Source: Bacillota bacterium (lineage in GTDB: Bacteria; Bacillota; Limnochordia; Darwinibacteriales; JAAYFS01). Taken from it: a stretch of 64,000 nt of DNA. The notes under the pieces were generated by a model. It worked only from the letters and a program-made list of their open reading frames with translations, had not been told where the DNA came from and did no database searches. The DNA is taken from contig JAAYFS010000023.1 in the NCBI GenBank assembly GCA_012728115.1, positions 30,049-94,048 of the forward strand. Reading direction: 5' to 3'. A program made the position numbers and the translations under genes. Shown piece after piece: positions 8,922-17,187 of this stretch (position 1 is the first letter of the stretch; the number at the start of each line of letters is the position of its first letter).

Positions 8922-10161
8922 AAATTCCTCTGAATGGTTAGGTCCGAATTTTGTGGAAATATACCTAGATGCAATTGGAAACAATCTAAAGGAACTACAA
9001 AAAAGAACCACAGCTTCGATTTGCCCAATTCTCAAAGGGGATGCTTATGGTCACGGTCTTGAAATTATTGCACTATACTTAGAATCTCAAGGTATTCGGT
9101 ATCTCGGAGTTGGCGATTTACAAGAAGCTCTCAGTTTGAGAAAAGTGGGCGTAAAATGTCCTATTTTGGTACTTTGTCCCCCATTTCCATATCAAGTACA
9201 TAGTTTTGTTCGGGAACGCCTTACCGCAACTATCACTGATTTAAATATTGCTAAACTGCTAGCTCGAGAAGCCGAAAAACAAGGAAAGAAAGCTAACGTT
9301 CATTTAAAAATTGATAGTGGTTTGGGAAGAATTGGCGTTTTACCTGAAAATACTATCTCGTTATTTAAAGAAATTGTTAGCCTTAAAGATTTAGTGGTTG
9401 AGGGAGTTTACACTCATTTTGCTTCCGCTACTAATAATCTAGTTTTCACCAGAACACAGCTTGATACGTTTCTTCAATTAAAAAAAGAACTAGAAAGAAT
9501 TTCACGCGATAAGCTAATCTTTCATTGTGCAAATAGCGCTGCTTTCATACGCTTTTCACAATCACATCAAAATATGGAAATGGCTCGTATAGGAACACTA
9601 CTCTTTGGGCAAAGTCCTGTTAAAATTCCAAGGGACCTGAAGTTGGAACAAACATGGAAACTCTATTCTAGAATTGTTGAGGTGAAACGGTTACCAAAAG
9701 GTTCGTCAATCGGATACGGCCGAACCTTCATTACAAAGAGAGATTCTTTAATAGGGGTCATACCAATCGGATATAGCGATGGATTAGGAGTAATCCCAAC
9801 TCGAGAAAATCATTGGCAACATTTAAAAAGTTCCTTGAAAGAGCTTATGTTTTCCTCAAAGACCGTAAAGATAGACAAGAGCCTCTTGCCAATCGTAGGA
9901 AAAATTGCTATGGGTATGTGTTGTATCGACTTAACTAATTATCAACTCAAAGAAAATGTTTTCAACCTGGTGGGCAATAAAGTTGAACTATCTGCAAAAC
10001 GCGTCTTAACAAACCCAAGGATCCCTCGTGTTTACTATCTTAACGGAAACATAAAAACTATTTGGCGTAATAAGCAAGCTTTTCTGCCGTTATTAAAGGA
10101 AAATGAAGTTTTCTTGCAGGAGATTAGTGCTCGAACTGTGAAAAATACTGTATATTACTAA
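8911..10161 (+). CDS. alr: Alanine racemase
   Basis: This PLP enzyme interconverts L- and D-alanine for peptidoglycan. The 416 residues show the PLP-lysine motif as KGDAYGHG (K42), a slightly unusual variant of K-A-N/D-AYGHG. Y269 in SIGYGRTF is the second catalytic base, and ARIGTLLFG is the cofactor-pyridine arginine region. It is about 30 residues longer than most Alr proteins, with the excess in the C-terminal domain. The ATG lies inside the last codons of the femX-like gene (11 bp overlap). A broad-specificity racemase cannot be excluded, but the cell-wall neighbour supports alanine. Confidence 0.88.
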   Translation: MILENSSEWLGPNFVEIYLDAIGNNLKELQKRTTASICPILKGDAYGHGLEIIALYLESQGIRYLGVGDLQEALSLRKVGVKCPILVLCPPFPYQVHSFVRERLTATITDLNIAKLLAREAEKQGKKANVHLKIDSGLGRIGVLPENTISLFKEIVSLKDLVVEGVYTHFASATNNLVFTRTQLDTFLQLKKELERISRDKLIFHCANSAAFIRFSQSHQNMEMARIGTLLFGQSPVKIPRDLKLEQTWKLYSRIVEVKRLPKGSSIGYGRTFITKRDSLIGVIPIGYSDGLGVIPTRENHWQHLKSSLKELMFSSKTVKIDKSLLPIVGKIAMGMCCIDLTNYQLKENVFNLVGNKVELSAKRVLTNPRIPRVYYLNGNIKTIWRNKQAFLPLLKENEVFLQEISARTVKNTVYY

Positions 10162-10185
10162 GATAACACTGAACGGAGGGGAAGT

Positions 10186-11076
10186 ATGGTTCTCAACGGA
10201 AAAAAACTAGTTATAATTTTTATCGTTCTCTCAATTCTAGCAATTGTATTGAGGATCACTTTGGTTGGAAATATGAACACAGAATTTGGAGTTAGTGGCA
10301 CTATCGGGCTAATCCATGTGAATGGTACTATTAGCGAACAACGATCAGTACTCTCATCCCGTTCCACTGGCTCATACTTAGATTTATTTAGAGCCGCTAA
10401 GAAGGACGATCAGATCAGAGCTTTGGTAATTCGGGTCAATAGTCCAGGAGGAAGTGCTGCTGCTAGTCAAGAATTATACCATCTTGTCAAGTCGATATCT
10501 GAATCGGGTATCCCTGTTGTGGTTTCAATGGGCGATATAGCTGCTTCGGGTGCCTATTATTTGGCATCTGCCGCGGATTATGTTTTCGCGAATGGCTCTA
10601 CAATGACTGGCTCCATCGGTGTTATCATGGAGTTTACTAACTACCAAGAACTATATGAAAAAATAGGTATTAATGTTGAAGTGCTTACCGCTGGCGACCT
10701 AAAAGACGCTGGTCATCCAACAAAACCGCTATCGGAATTCGAACATGAAGTATTTTCCGAATTACTTCATGATTCATGGGATCAATTTGTAAGCGACATT
10801 GCTGCGGGCAGAAATCTACCACGTGAAAAGGTTGAAGAGTTAGCCGACGGGCGTATTTTTACTGGTAGGCAGGCTTTAGAGCATGGCTTAGTTGACGAAC
10901 TTGGAGGTATTGACAACGCGATAGAAAAAGCGAAAGAACTTGCTAATATTAGAGGCAAAGCTAAAATAAAGAATTATCAACAACAATCAAACCTTAGCCT
11001 TCTCGAAATGTTGCTATTTTCAATTATCGATATCCCAAGATTAACACCAGAACAATCAATACGCTTGGTTTATTAG
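10186..11076 (+). CDS. sppA: Signal peptide peptidase SppA (family S49)
   Basis: This membrane-anchored serine/lysine protease degrades cleaved signal peptides. Of its 296 residues, an N-terminal helix covers about 8-28. RVNSPGGSAAAS forms the oxyanion region. The nucleophile is S121 in DIAASGAYYLAS and the general base is K173 in GDLKDAG. Their spacing of 52 equals that of B. subtilis SppA (S147/K199). The ATG at 10186 follows CGGAGGGG. It lies 24 bp after alr and 16 bp before the Yip1-family gene, in the femX-to-csoR operon. Confidence 0.95.
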   Translation: MVLNGKKLVIIFIVLSILAIVLRITLVGNMNTEFGVSGTIGLIHVNGTISEQRSVLSSRSTGSYLDLFRAAKKDDQIRALVIRVNSPGGSAAASQELYHLVKSISESGIPVVVSMGDIAASGAYYLASAADYVFANGSTMTGSIGVIMEFTNYQELYEKIGINVEVLTAGDLKDAGHPTKPLSEFEHEVFSELLHDSWDQFVSDIAAGRNLPREKVEELADGRIFTGRQALEHGLVDELGGIDNAIEKAKELANIRGKAKIKNYQQQSNLSLLEMLLFSIIDIPRLTPEQSIRLVY

Positions 11077-11092
11077 CTTAGGAGGTACAAAA

Positions 11093-11665
11093 ATGTTAGA
11101 CATCGTTACTGGAATTATTCTCAAACCCGTTGAAACCTTTCGACAAATTAAGGGTAAAAAACTCTTTTGGCTGGCAACCTTGGTATTGATTGTATCCCTA
11201 TCACCGGTATGGAATATTAGTAACACAGAAGTTTGGATAGGACGTCCCACAGCGATTGTTTTATTCGAATATCTTGTCGGCTCCTTACTTGGATTTGTTA
11301 GTATGGGAATTTATGCTTTAATAGTTTTCCCAATCAGTAGGTTAATCAATGGTACGGGATCGTTTTTAGATACCTATCAAGCCCTTGGTTTCTCTGTCCT
11401 TCCATGTTTATTTACTGCTCCAGTGATGGTACTAAGATTTCTCACGGCGAGTTTAGGCTTCCTAACATCTGTTTTAGACTTAATAGAACTTGGTTTGATT
11501 TGTTGGACGATCGTGCTAGGCGTAATTGCACTCCGTGAAGTGCATCAATTAACGACTGGAAGGGCAGTTTCGGCTTATGTCTCGCCCTTCGTTGTGCTAT
11601 TTTTACTATTAGGGTTGGTAGTTTTCATAATTACCCTAGTTGCGGGGTCGCTGATCGGTATGTAA
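11093..11665 (+). CDS. Yip1-family integral membrane protein
   Basis: This 190-residue protein has five predicted membrane segments. The N-terminal signature (M)LDIVTGIILKPVETFRQI is typical of bacterial Yip1-domain (DUF1282-like) proteins, whose function is unknown. Arrangement of helices with a short N-terminal cytoplasmic amphipathic segment fits the family. The ATG follows AGGAGG at seven bases. It sits between sppA and csoR. Recognition is at fold/family level only. Confidence 0.75.
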   Translation: MLDIVTGIILKPVETFRQIKGKKLFWLATLVLIVSLSPVWNISNTEVWIGRPTAIVLFEYLVGSLLGFVSMGIYALIVFPISRLINGTGSFLDTYQALGFSVLPCLFTAPVMVLRFLTASLGFLTSVLDLIELGLICWTIVLGVIALREVHQLTTGRAVSAYVSPFVVLFLLLGLVVFIITLVAGSLIGM

Positions 11666-11692
11666 CCAATTTTCTTTTGAAGGAGGTCGTTT

Positions 11693-11971
11693 ATGGACAA
11701 ATCTGTGGAACAAAGAAAAAGTCTACTTAGGCGTCTTAAACGGATCGAGGGGCAGATTCGCGGAATTCATCGTATGATTGAGGAAGATAAATATTGTGTG
11801 GATATTTTAGTGCAGGTCGCGGCAGCACGTGCAGCTTTAGATAAAGTAGGGTTGGCTCTCCTTGAAGGTCACACCCGCGATTGTTTAATTGAAGCGATTA
11901 AGAAAGAGGAACATTCTGAGAAAGCTATTAATGAACTAATGGATTTACTCTTAAAGTTTGTCAAGAAATAA
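11693..11971 (+). CDS. csoR: CsoR-family metal-responsive repressor with Cu(I)-type ligands
   Basis: This 92-residue all-helical DNA-binding repressor (DUF156) has the family core LLRRLKRIEGQIRGIHRMI near the N-terminus. The ligands C35 (YCVDIL), H60 and C64 (EGHTRDC) form the Cys-His-Cys triad that binds Cu(I) in CsoR; RcnR/FrmR types use other residues. The start is ATG behind AAGGAGG. It is the last gene of the plus-strand operon and no copper ATPase or chaperone is adjacent. Its target is therefore elsewhere, or the sensed signal differs (for example persulfide sensing, which would keep both cysteines but not need the histidine). Confidence 0.85.
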   Translation: MDKSVEQRKSLLRRLKRIEGQIRGIHRMIEEDKYCVDILVQVAAARAALDKVGLALLEGHTRDCLIEAIKKEEHSEKAINELMDLLLKFVKK

Positions 11972-11974
11972 ATC

Positions 11975-12004
11975 AAGACCAGGAAGAACCATCCTGGTCT
12001 TTTC
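11975..12004. terminator. Bidirectional intrinsic terminator between csoR and the M23 peptidase gene
   Basis: There is a perfect 10-bp stem, AAGACCAGGA / TCCTGGTCTT, with a 7-base loop. T-rich sequence follows on the plus strand and an A-rich flank allows reading from the minus side. It sits exactly between the convergent stops of csoR and the peptidase gene. Confidence 0.88.
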
Positions 12005-12900
12005 TATTGAAGGTAATCTAATGGATTAACTGTCTCGCCGTATATTTTTATCCGAAAATCTAGATGTGGACCAGTTGCAAGTCCCGTACTACCTACCTCC
12101 GCGATTATTTCTCCAACGGCAACATAATCCTCCGCTTTGACTAGTAGGCGTGAATTATGGCCATACCAAGTTGAATATCCATCACCATGATCGATAACAA
12201 TACCTTGACCGTAAGAACCCATCCATCCAGCCGTAACAACTCTTCCTGATGCAGCTGCTCTTACAGCGGTACCTTTGGGAACTGCGATATCGATCCCACC
12301 GTGGAAATCTCTTTCCTTCGTAATCGGATGAGTCCTCCAACCATATGGTGAGCTGATCCTGCCAACCACTGGCCAACGAAACTGTATTTTGCTTCTTTGA
12401 TTCGATGTTGGTTGAGCCATAACTGATTGCACAGCATTGCTAGACATTCGTCCAGGAATCACCAAAGGCTGACCAGAATGGATGATGGAAGATTCCAAAC
12501 GATTCAGGGTTATAATCGCGTTGATACTTGTTTGAAAATTCCTGGCGATAATTGATAAATTATCCCCTGGCTTAACGATGTAGATCGACGAGTTTTCTTT
12601 TAAATCGTTGATAACTTTTAGGGTTTGACTACCCACAATACCATCAACAACTATCCCAAAGCATTCTTGAATTTGACGAACTATTGCTTCCGTTTGGGGA
12701 CCAAAAAAACCGTCGACTTGGACTGTAAAACCTATATCGAGAAAAATCTTTTGAAGTTGCGCAACATCTTCTCCAGCTACCCCATTGGATAATAGCCTTC
12801 GACCGAGATTTCCCGATGCGAGAATGGTACCAGTTGTAACGATTAATAAGCATACTAGTACGCACAAAGAAGCTAGTTTACACTTAGTTCTTAAACACAT
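12004..12900 (-). CDS. Exported PG-binding/LysM/M23 endopeptidase-like protein
   Basis: This 298-residue cell-wall protein has a signal peptide (hydrophobic 9-28), a PG_binding_1 domain (about 40-97), a LysM domain (about 106-149, IYIVKPGDNLSIIA) and an M23 LytM-type domain (about 180-298). In the M23 domain HGGID gives ligands H200 and D204, and YGH gives H248. The usual H-x-H motif reads GPHLDF, so H279 is present but the third zinc ligand is D281 instead of His. That could mean an Asp ligand, as in some M23 homologues, or an inactive regulator of amidases. The ATG follows GGAGG. It is transcribed after trxB with a 100 bp gap. Spore cortex or envelope remodelling are both plausible. Confidence 0.85.
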   Translation of the reverse strand: MCLRTKCKLASLCVLVCLLIVTTGTILASGNLGRRLLSNGVAGEDVAQLQKIFLDIGFTVQVDGFFGPQTEAIVRQIQECFGIVVDGIVGSQTLKVINDLKENSSIYIVKPGDNLSIIARNFQTSINAIITLNRLESSIIHSGQPLVIPGRMSSNAVQSVMAQPTSNQRSKIQFRWPVVGRISSPYGWRTHPITKERDFHGGIDIAVPKGTAVRAAASGRVVTAGWMGSYGQGIVIDHGDGYSTWYGHNSRLLVKAEDYVAVGEIIAEVGSTGLATGPHLDFRIKIYGETVNPLDYLQ

Positions 12901-13000
12901 GGCCTACCTCCGTTGATTGTTCCAAGCTTTGCCACCTTTATGAGTATGAGCTTTTGGGACAATTTCTATTCTAAAACGGAGGTATTAGCACAATAAATTA

Positions 13001-13912
13001 CTATTTCTGATCTTGAATATAATTATAAGCAGATATTGCAGCGATCGCTCCATCACTAGCAGCTGTAATTATTTGCCTCAATGGAGTATCGCGCATATCA
13101 CCTGCGCCAAAAACACCAGGAATCGTTGTTCTCATCCTGTTGTCAGTAATCAAATAACCCCATTCATTTAATAAATTGGTTTCTTTCAAATATGTAGTAT
13201 TTGGGATAAAACCAATGTAAATAAAGACACCTTGAACTGGGAGTTCTGTTATCTCGTTCGTCTCCCTATTGCGGATTTTCACACCAGTGACCACTTTGTC
13301 CCCAAGAATTTCCACAACCTCGCTATTCCAAATAAACTCGATCTTTTCGTTTTTAAAAGCTCTTTCTTGAAGAATTGGCTGAGCATTTAAGGTATCTCGG
13401 CGATGAACGATTTTGACTGTTTTAGCGAATTGAGTTAAATAAACGCTTTCTTCTACAGCTGAATCCCCGCCACCAACAACCACTATGTCCCTATTGCGAT
13501 AGAATGCTCCATCACATGTAGCACAATATGATACTCCCATTCCCGCAAATTCTTTTTCACCAGGAACGTCTAGGTACCTCGGATGTGCACCTGTAGCTAA
13601 AATTACTGTTTTGCCTGTGTATTCAGTGTCGCCAACATATACTTTCTTAAGCTCGCCTTCCAATTCGACCTTGGTAACATTGCCTACAACAAACTCTGCT
13701 CCAACCTCTAATACTTGCTGATGCATCTTATCTGATAGCTCAGCTCCACTGATTGATTTGATACCAGGATAGTTTTCAATACCAAGAGTATTTTGCATTT
13801 GACCACCTGGCATCCCTTTTTCAATAATTAATACTTTTAAATTGGATCGTGCAGCATAAATACCCGCGGTTAAACCCGCTGGGCCTCCTCCGAGAATAAG
13901 AACATCATACAT
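13001..13912 (-). CDS. trxB: Thioredoxin-disulfide reductase
   Basis: This 303-residue flavoprotein transfers electrons from NADPH to thioredoxin. It shows the FAD motif GGGPAGLTAGIYAARS at the N-terminus and the redox pair C130/C133 in CATCDGAFY. The NADPH site GGGDSAVEE and the C-terminal FAD motif GVFGAGDMRD are also present. Length is typical (about 305 aa). The ATG follows GGGGAGG. It lies 18 bp downstream of the aminomutase gene. Close relatives using ferredoxin or F420 exist but usually differ in the GGGDSAVEE/HRRD region; here HRRDTLNAQ is present, supporting a pyridine nucleotide donor. Confidence 0.93.
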   Translation of the reverse strand: MYDVLILGGGPAGLTAGIYAARSNLKVLIIEKGMPGGQMQNTLGIENYPGIKSISGAELSDKMHQQVLEVGAEFVVGNVTKVELEGELKKVYVGDTEYTGKTVILATGAHPRYLDVPGEKEFAGMGVSYCATCDGAFYRNRDIVVVGGGDSAVEESVYLTQFAKTVKIVHRRDTLNAQPILQERAFKNEKIEFIWNSEVVEILGDKVVTGVKIRNRETNEITELPVQGVFIYIGFIPNTTYLKETNLLNEWGYLITDNRMRTTIPGVFGAGDMRDTPLRQIITAASDGAIAAISAYNYIQDQK

Positions 13913-13930
13913 TTGTTTTCCTCCCCTCTC

Positions 13931-15205
13931 CTAATCGTCATCGCTACAAAATGCTTCTAAATGTGCGGGAAGCTCACCTAAAAAGTTCGGATATTTCACC
14001 ACTTTTCCTTCCCAGGTTCTAATCATTACATAATCCTCACCCCACCCAATTAAATATTGCGGAAGAATTGGGGTTTTCCCAAGTCCACCTGGAGCGTTAA
14101 TAATATATGTCGGGATTGCCATTCCAGAGGTGTATCCTCTGAGGCCCTCCATGATTTCTAAACCTGTTTCGACACGCGGATGAAAATGCAATGTTCCTTT
14201 GATGACTTTTGCATGGAAAACATAGTATGGACGTACACGAATCTTTAATAGTTCATGATTGAGTTTTTTCATCACATGTACACATGAGTTTATTCCATTT
14301 AACAAAACAGCTTGATTGCCCAACGGAACACCCGCTCGGCTCAAACGATCACATGCCTCAGCTGCTTCGGGAGTAACTTCCAACGGGTGATTAAAATGAG
14401 TGTTGACGTAAACTGGATGATATTTGCTAAGAATTTCACAAAGATTGGGAGTTATCCGCTGTGGCAGAGTTACTAAAGTTCTACTTCCGAATCTAACCAT
14501 TTCTACATGATCGATAGCAGTTAATTTTTCTAAAAGCCATTCGATCAATTCATCCTCTAGCATAAAGGCATCTCCTCCAGTGATTAAGACGTCCCTAATC
14601 TCTGGATTCTCTTTTATATATTTGATCGCTTCCTGTAAACGTTCCTCCGTTGTATGCCTATCTATTTCCCCGATCTGTCTACGCCGTTGGCAATGACGGC
14701 AATACATTGCACATTGATTAGTGACCTTTACGATCAAGCGATCGGGATACCGACGCGTAATCGCTGGCACTGGAGAAGTTTCTGTTTCCGCCATTGGATC
14801 TAACTCTCCTTCTTCGGAATACTCAAAAGCGGAAGGAACAGCCAACCATCTAACAGGGCATGAGCGATCATGAGGATGCATTAAAGAAGCATAGTATGGG
14901 GAAATTGCCCAGCGGTATCTTTTCTGAATATCTAGGATAATGTCGTATTCGTCCTCTGACAGTTCGATGATTTTTGCTAGTGTTTCTACATCAGTAATTC
15001 GCTTGCTCATTTGCCACTTCCAGTCATTCCAGTCATCTTGAGTGCCACCCAGGAGGTTTAAGATCTTCTGTTTTTGAGCTTCGATTCGATCTCTTACCTT
15101 GAAACCAGTCTCAATATCCTTTTGTACCTGTAGATAATCTGAGATCCGACTCTTCAGTTCTTGAGCCCGCTCTAATGAGATTTCTCTAGCGTTTCGTTTA
15201 TTCAC
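13931..15205 (-). CDS. Radical-SAM 2,3-aminomutase, probably glutamate 2,3-aminomutase
   Basis: This PLP- and SAM-dependent enzyme of the KamA family has 424 residues. It shows the cluster motif C165-x3-C169-x2-C172 (CAMYCRHC) and the PLP lysine K377 in GLGKTP. In lysine 2,3-aminomutase, Asp293 and Asp330 hold the substrate epsilon-amine. Aligning through YY-x10-HF and APGG-x-GKTP puts K333 (FHAKVIKG) and N370 (YIINAPGG) at these places, with a constant offset of 40. The Lys/Asn pair is what has been described for glutamate 2,3-aminomutase, which makes beta-glutamate, a compatible solute. The start is GTG at 15205 behind a G-rich Shine-Dalgarno. It sits 18 bp upstream of trxB. Automatic annotation will probably say lysine 2,3-aminomutase. 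Confidence 0.85.
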   Translation of the reverse strand: MNKRNAREISLERAQELKSRISDYLQVQKDIETGFKVRDRIEAQKQKILNLLGGTQDDWNDWKWQMSKRITDVETLAKIIELSEDEYDIILDIQKRYRWAISPYYASLMHPHDRSCPVRWLAVPSAFEYSEEGELDPMAETETSPVPAITRRYPDRLIVKVTNQCAMYCRHCQRRRQIGEIDRHTTEERLQEAIKYIKENPEIRDVLITGGDAFMLEDELIEWLLEKLTAIDHVEMVRFGSRTLVTLPQRITPNLCEILSKYHPVYVNTHFNHPLEVTPEAAEACDRLSRAGVPLGNQAVLLNGINSCVHVMKKLNHELLKIRVRPYYVFHAKVIKGTLHFHPRVETGLEIMEGLRGYTSGMAIPTYIINAPGGLGKTPILPQYLIGWGEDYVMIRTWEGKVVKYPNFLGELPAHLEAFCSDDD

Positions 15206-15230
15206 TTATAATCATCCCCCCCATCACTTT

Positions 15231-15266
15231 TAGAAAAAGGCTAATTAACACAGTTAGTTAGCCTTT
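15231..15266 (-). terminator. Intrinsic terminator of the rnf-apbE operon
   Basis: On the minus strand AAAGGCTAACTAAC pairs with GTTAATTAGCCTTT across a three-base loop, with one mismatch, and runs into TTTTTCT. It lies 19 bp after the apbE stop and before the aminomutase gene, so it ends the rnfCDGEAB-apbE transcript. Confidence 0.85.
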
Positions 15267-15284
15267 GACAGTATCAATCCCCTT

Positions 15285-16307
15285 TTATAGATAATATACT
15301 GAATCAATTAACCCAGAAGAAATCCAGACTTGACCGTTTGTATCCACAATAACGGCTTCGATTTCTTTAAGTGATTCTACCAGCTCCTTACCTTTATCCA
15401 AACCAAGTACAAAGATGGCTGTCGAATAAAGGTCAGCTTCTGTTGCAGAGGGTGCAACAACAGTTACACTTGTTAGCCCTTTTGCGGGATAGCCCGTACG
15501 TGGATCAATAATATGATGATACCTCACATTATCTTCGATAAAGAATCTCTGATAATCACCAGATGTCACTATTGCGCTATCTTTCATTGGGATTACTAAC
15601 AGGATTTCTGTCGTGTTGATCGGATCTTGCACTCCAACTCGCCATAACGATCCATCCACTTTGGGACCAATGGTTACAATATCGCCACCTGCATTGACCA
15701 TGCCATGCTTAATCCCATTCGTTTTTAAAACCCCCGTAGCACGATCCACAGCATATCCTTTGGCGACTCCCCCCAGATCTATTACAAAACCTTCTGGAAT
15801 AAAGACCTCATTAGTTTTCTTGTTGATCTGAATCTTATTATAGTCAATTTTTAGAAGTGCTTGCTCTAATTCTTCTTCGCTAGGAACGCGATAATCTCCT
15901 GTTCCAAAACCCCAGAGTGTAACCAAGCTTCCTATCGTTACATCAAAGGCACCGTTAGTTATTCCGCTAATTTTTAGGCCTATTTCAATTACTTCAATAA
16001 CCTCTGGCGAAACTCCTACCCATTTTCCAGCATTTACATTAATTTTATAAACATCACTGGCGGGAAGAAAACGGGAGAACAATTCCTCAACACGCTTAAT
16101 TTCATTAAAAGCCTGCTCAACTATCTCTGAGGAGTTTGCTCCAGTAGCACTAATGGTTACAAAAGTATCCATATAAAAACGCGTTTCGCTGGTAGTAGTA
16201 GATTTCGCACTAACGTAGTATTCATAGCCAAAATATCCACCAACACATACTACCAAAGCGGCTATTAGTACCATAATTAAATACTTTGGGCGCCTAAAAC
16301 TAGACAT
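15285..16307 (-). CDS. apbE: FAD:protein FMN transferase ApbE
   Basis: This 340-residue enzyme has an N-terminal membrane anchor (about 8-28). It attaches FMN covalently to threonines of RnfG and RnfD on the outer face of the membrane. Family motifs are MDTFVTISA near residue 46, TNGAFDVTIGSLVTLWGFG, VIDLGGVAKGYAVDRA, VNAGGDI and HIIDPRTGYPA with ATEADLYSTA. The anchor has no lipobox cysteine. The ATG follows GAGGAGG. It lies 23 bp after rnfB as the last gene of the operon, which identifies its substrates. Confidence 0.95.
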   Translation of the reverse strand: MSSFRRPKYLIMVLIAALVVCVGGYFGYEYYVSAKSTTTSETRFYMDTFVTISATGANSSEIVEQAFNEIKRVEELFSRFLPASDVYKINVNAGKWVGVSPEVIEVIEIGLKISGITNGAFDVTIGSLVTLWGFGTGDYRVPSEEELEQALLKIDYNKIQINKKTNEVFIPEGFVIDLGGVAKGYAVDRATGVLKTNGIKHGMVNAGGDIVTIGPKVDGSLWRVGVQDPINTTEILLVIPMKDSAIVTSGDYQRFFIEDNVRYHHIIDPRTGYPAKGLTSVTVVAPSATEADLYSTAIFVLGLDKGKELVESLKEIEAVIVDTNGQVWISSGLIDSVYYL

Positions 16308-16330
16308 AAGCTTTCCTCCTCAATTAGATC

Positions 16331-17167
16331 TTAGGCCTTTATCGCAACCTTTGGCTTAATAATGGGTTTACCCTCTTGTTCCTCAATGGTGTTTGTTGGA
16401 CAAACCTTAACGCATTTGCGACACACTATACACTTATCATAGTTTATCTCTGCCAAATTGTTTTCCACAGTAATAGCGCCTGTTGGGCATTCCTTCTCGC
16501 AGCGTCGGCAAGCAATACAACCTACTTGACATACCGAGCGAACTTCTTTTCCTTTCGCTAATGAACGACAACGAATATGAACTCCATATTCTTCTCCAGC
16601 TAAGATAATAATATCACGCGGACAAGCTTCAACGCATTTGTTGCAACCTGTACATTTATCCTCAAATACTACTGGTAAACCATTTTCATTCATTTCCATT
16701 GCACCAAACGGACAAGCGGCTACACAAGTACCAAAACCTAGACAGCCGTAGGTACAACCTTTATCGCCACCTTGGGTAACATTTGCAATTCGGCAATCCT
16801 TTGGTCCATTGTATTCGGCCCGTTGGGTCGCTTCGGCATGGCCGCCCTTACATAAAACTTGGGCCACTTTGCGGCTCGGTACTTCTCCAGTTTCGACACC
16901 AAGAATTTCAGCAATCTTTTTGGCAACCGCAGCTCCGCCGACGGGACAACCGTTAGGTTGTGCTTGCCCACCAGCAACAGATTCAGCAAAGTTGCGGCAA
17001 CCAGCAAAACCGCAGGCACCACAATTAGCGCCTGGTAGCGCTTCATTAATCTGATCAACCCTTGGATCACCTTCAACCGCTAACTTCTTAGCAGCAACGG
17101 CCAAACCTACCGAAAAAACAAATCCTAAAGCCCCCAAACTTATTAACGAGATAATAGTACCATTCAA
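16331..17167 (-). CDS. rnfB: Rnf complex subunit B (iron-sulfur)
   Basis: This 278-residue subunit accepts electrons from ferredoxin at the cytoplasmic side. There is one N-terminal membrane helix (about 5-25). A four-cysteine [4Fe-4S] domain follows (GANCGACGFAGC, then NGCP), and then several CxxCxxCxxxCP ferredoxin motifs: one pair at about residues 142-205 and a second ferredoxin-like pair near the C-terminus. Cysteine content is appropriate for a multi-cluster electron wire. The start is TTG at 17167 with GAGGG six bases before. Order C-D-G-E-A-B is the Firmicutes order; proteobacterial rnf starts with A-B-C. Confidence 0.95.
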   Translation of the reverse strand: MNGTIISLISLGALGFVFSVGLAVAAKKLAVEGDPRVDQINEALPGANCGACGFAGCRNFAESVAGGQAQPNGCPVGGAAVAKKIAEILGVETGEVPSRKVAQVLCKGGHAEATQRAEYNGPKDCRIANVTQGGDKGCTYGCLGFGTCVAACPFGAMEMNENGLPVVFEDKCTGCNKCVEACPRDIIILAGEEYGVHIRCRSLAKGKEVRSVCQVGCIACRRCEKECPTGAITVENNLAEINYDKCIVCRKCVKVCPTNTIEEQEGKPIIKPKVAIKA

Positions 17168-17187
17168 CGAAAACCCTCACCTTCCAT

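Noticed and set aside
13931-15205. Annotation as lysine 2,3-aminomutase
   Set aside because: The two substrate-binding Asp residues of lysine enzymes are Lys and Asn here, which fits the glutamate enzyme better. The family assignment stands; only the substrate was changed.
16738-17076. 112-codon ORF on the minus strand within rnfB
   Set aside because: It is out of frame with the conserved rnfB clusters and its composition is that of a shadow frame.
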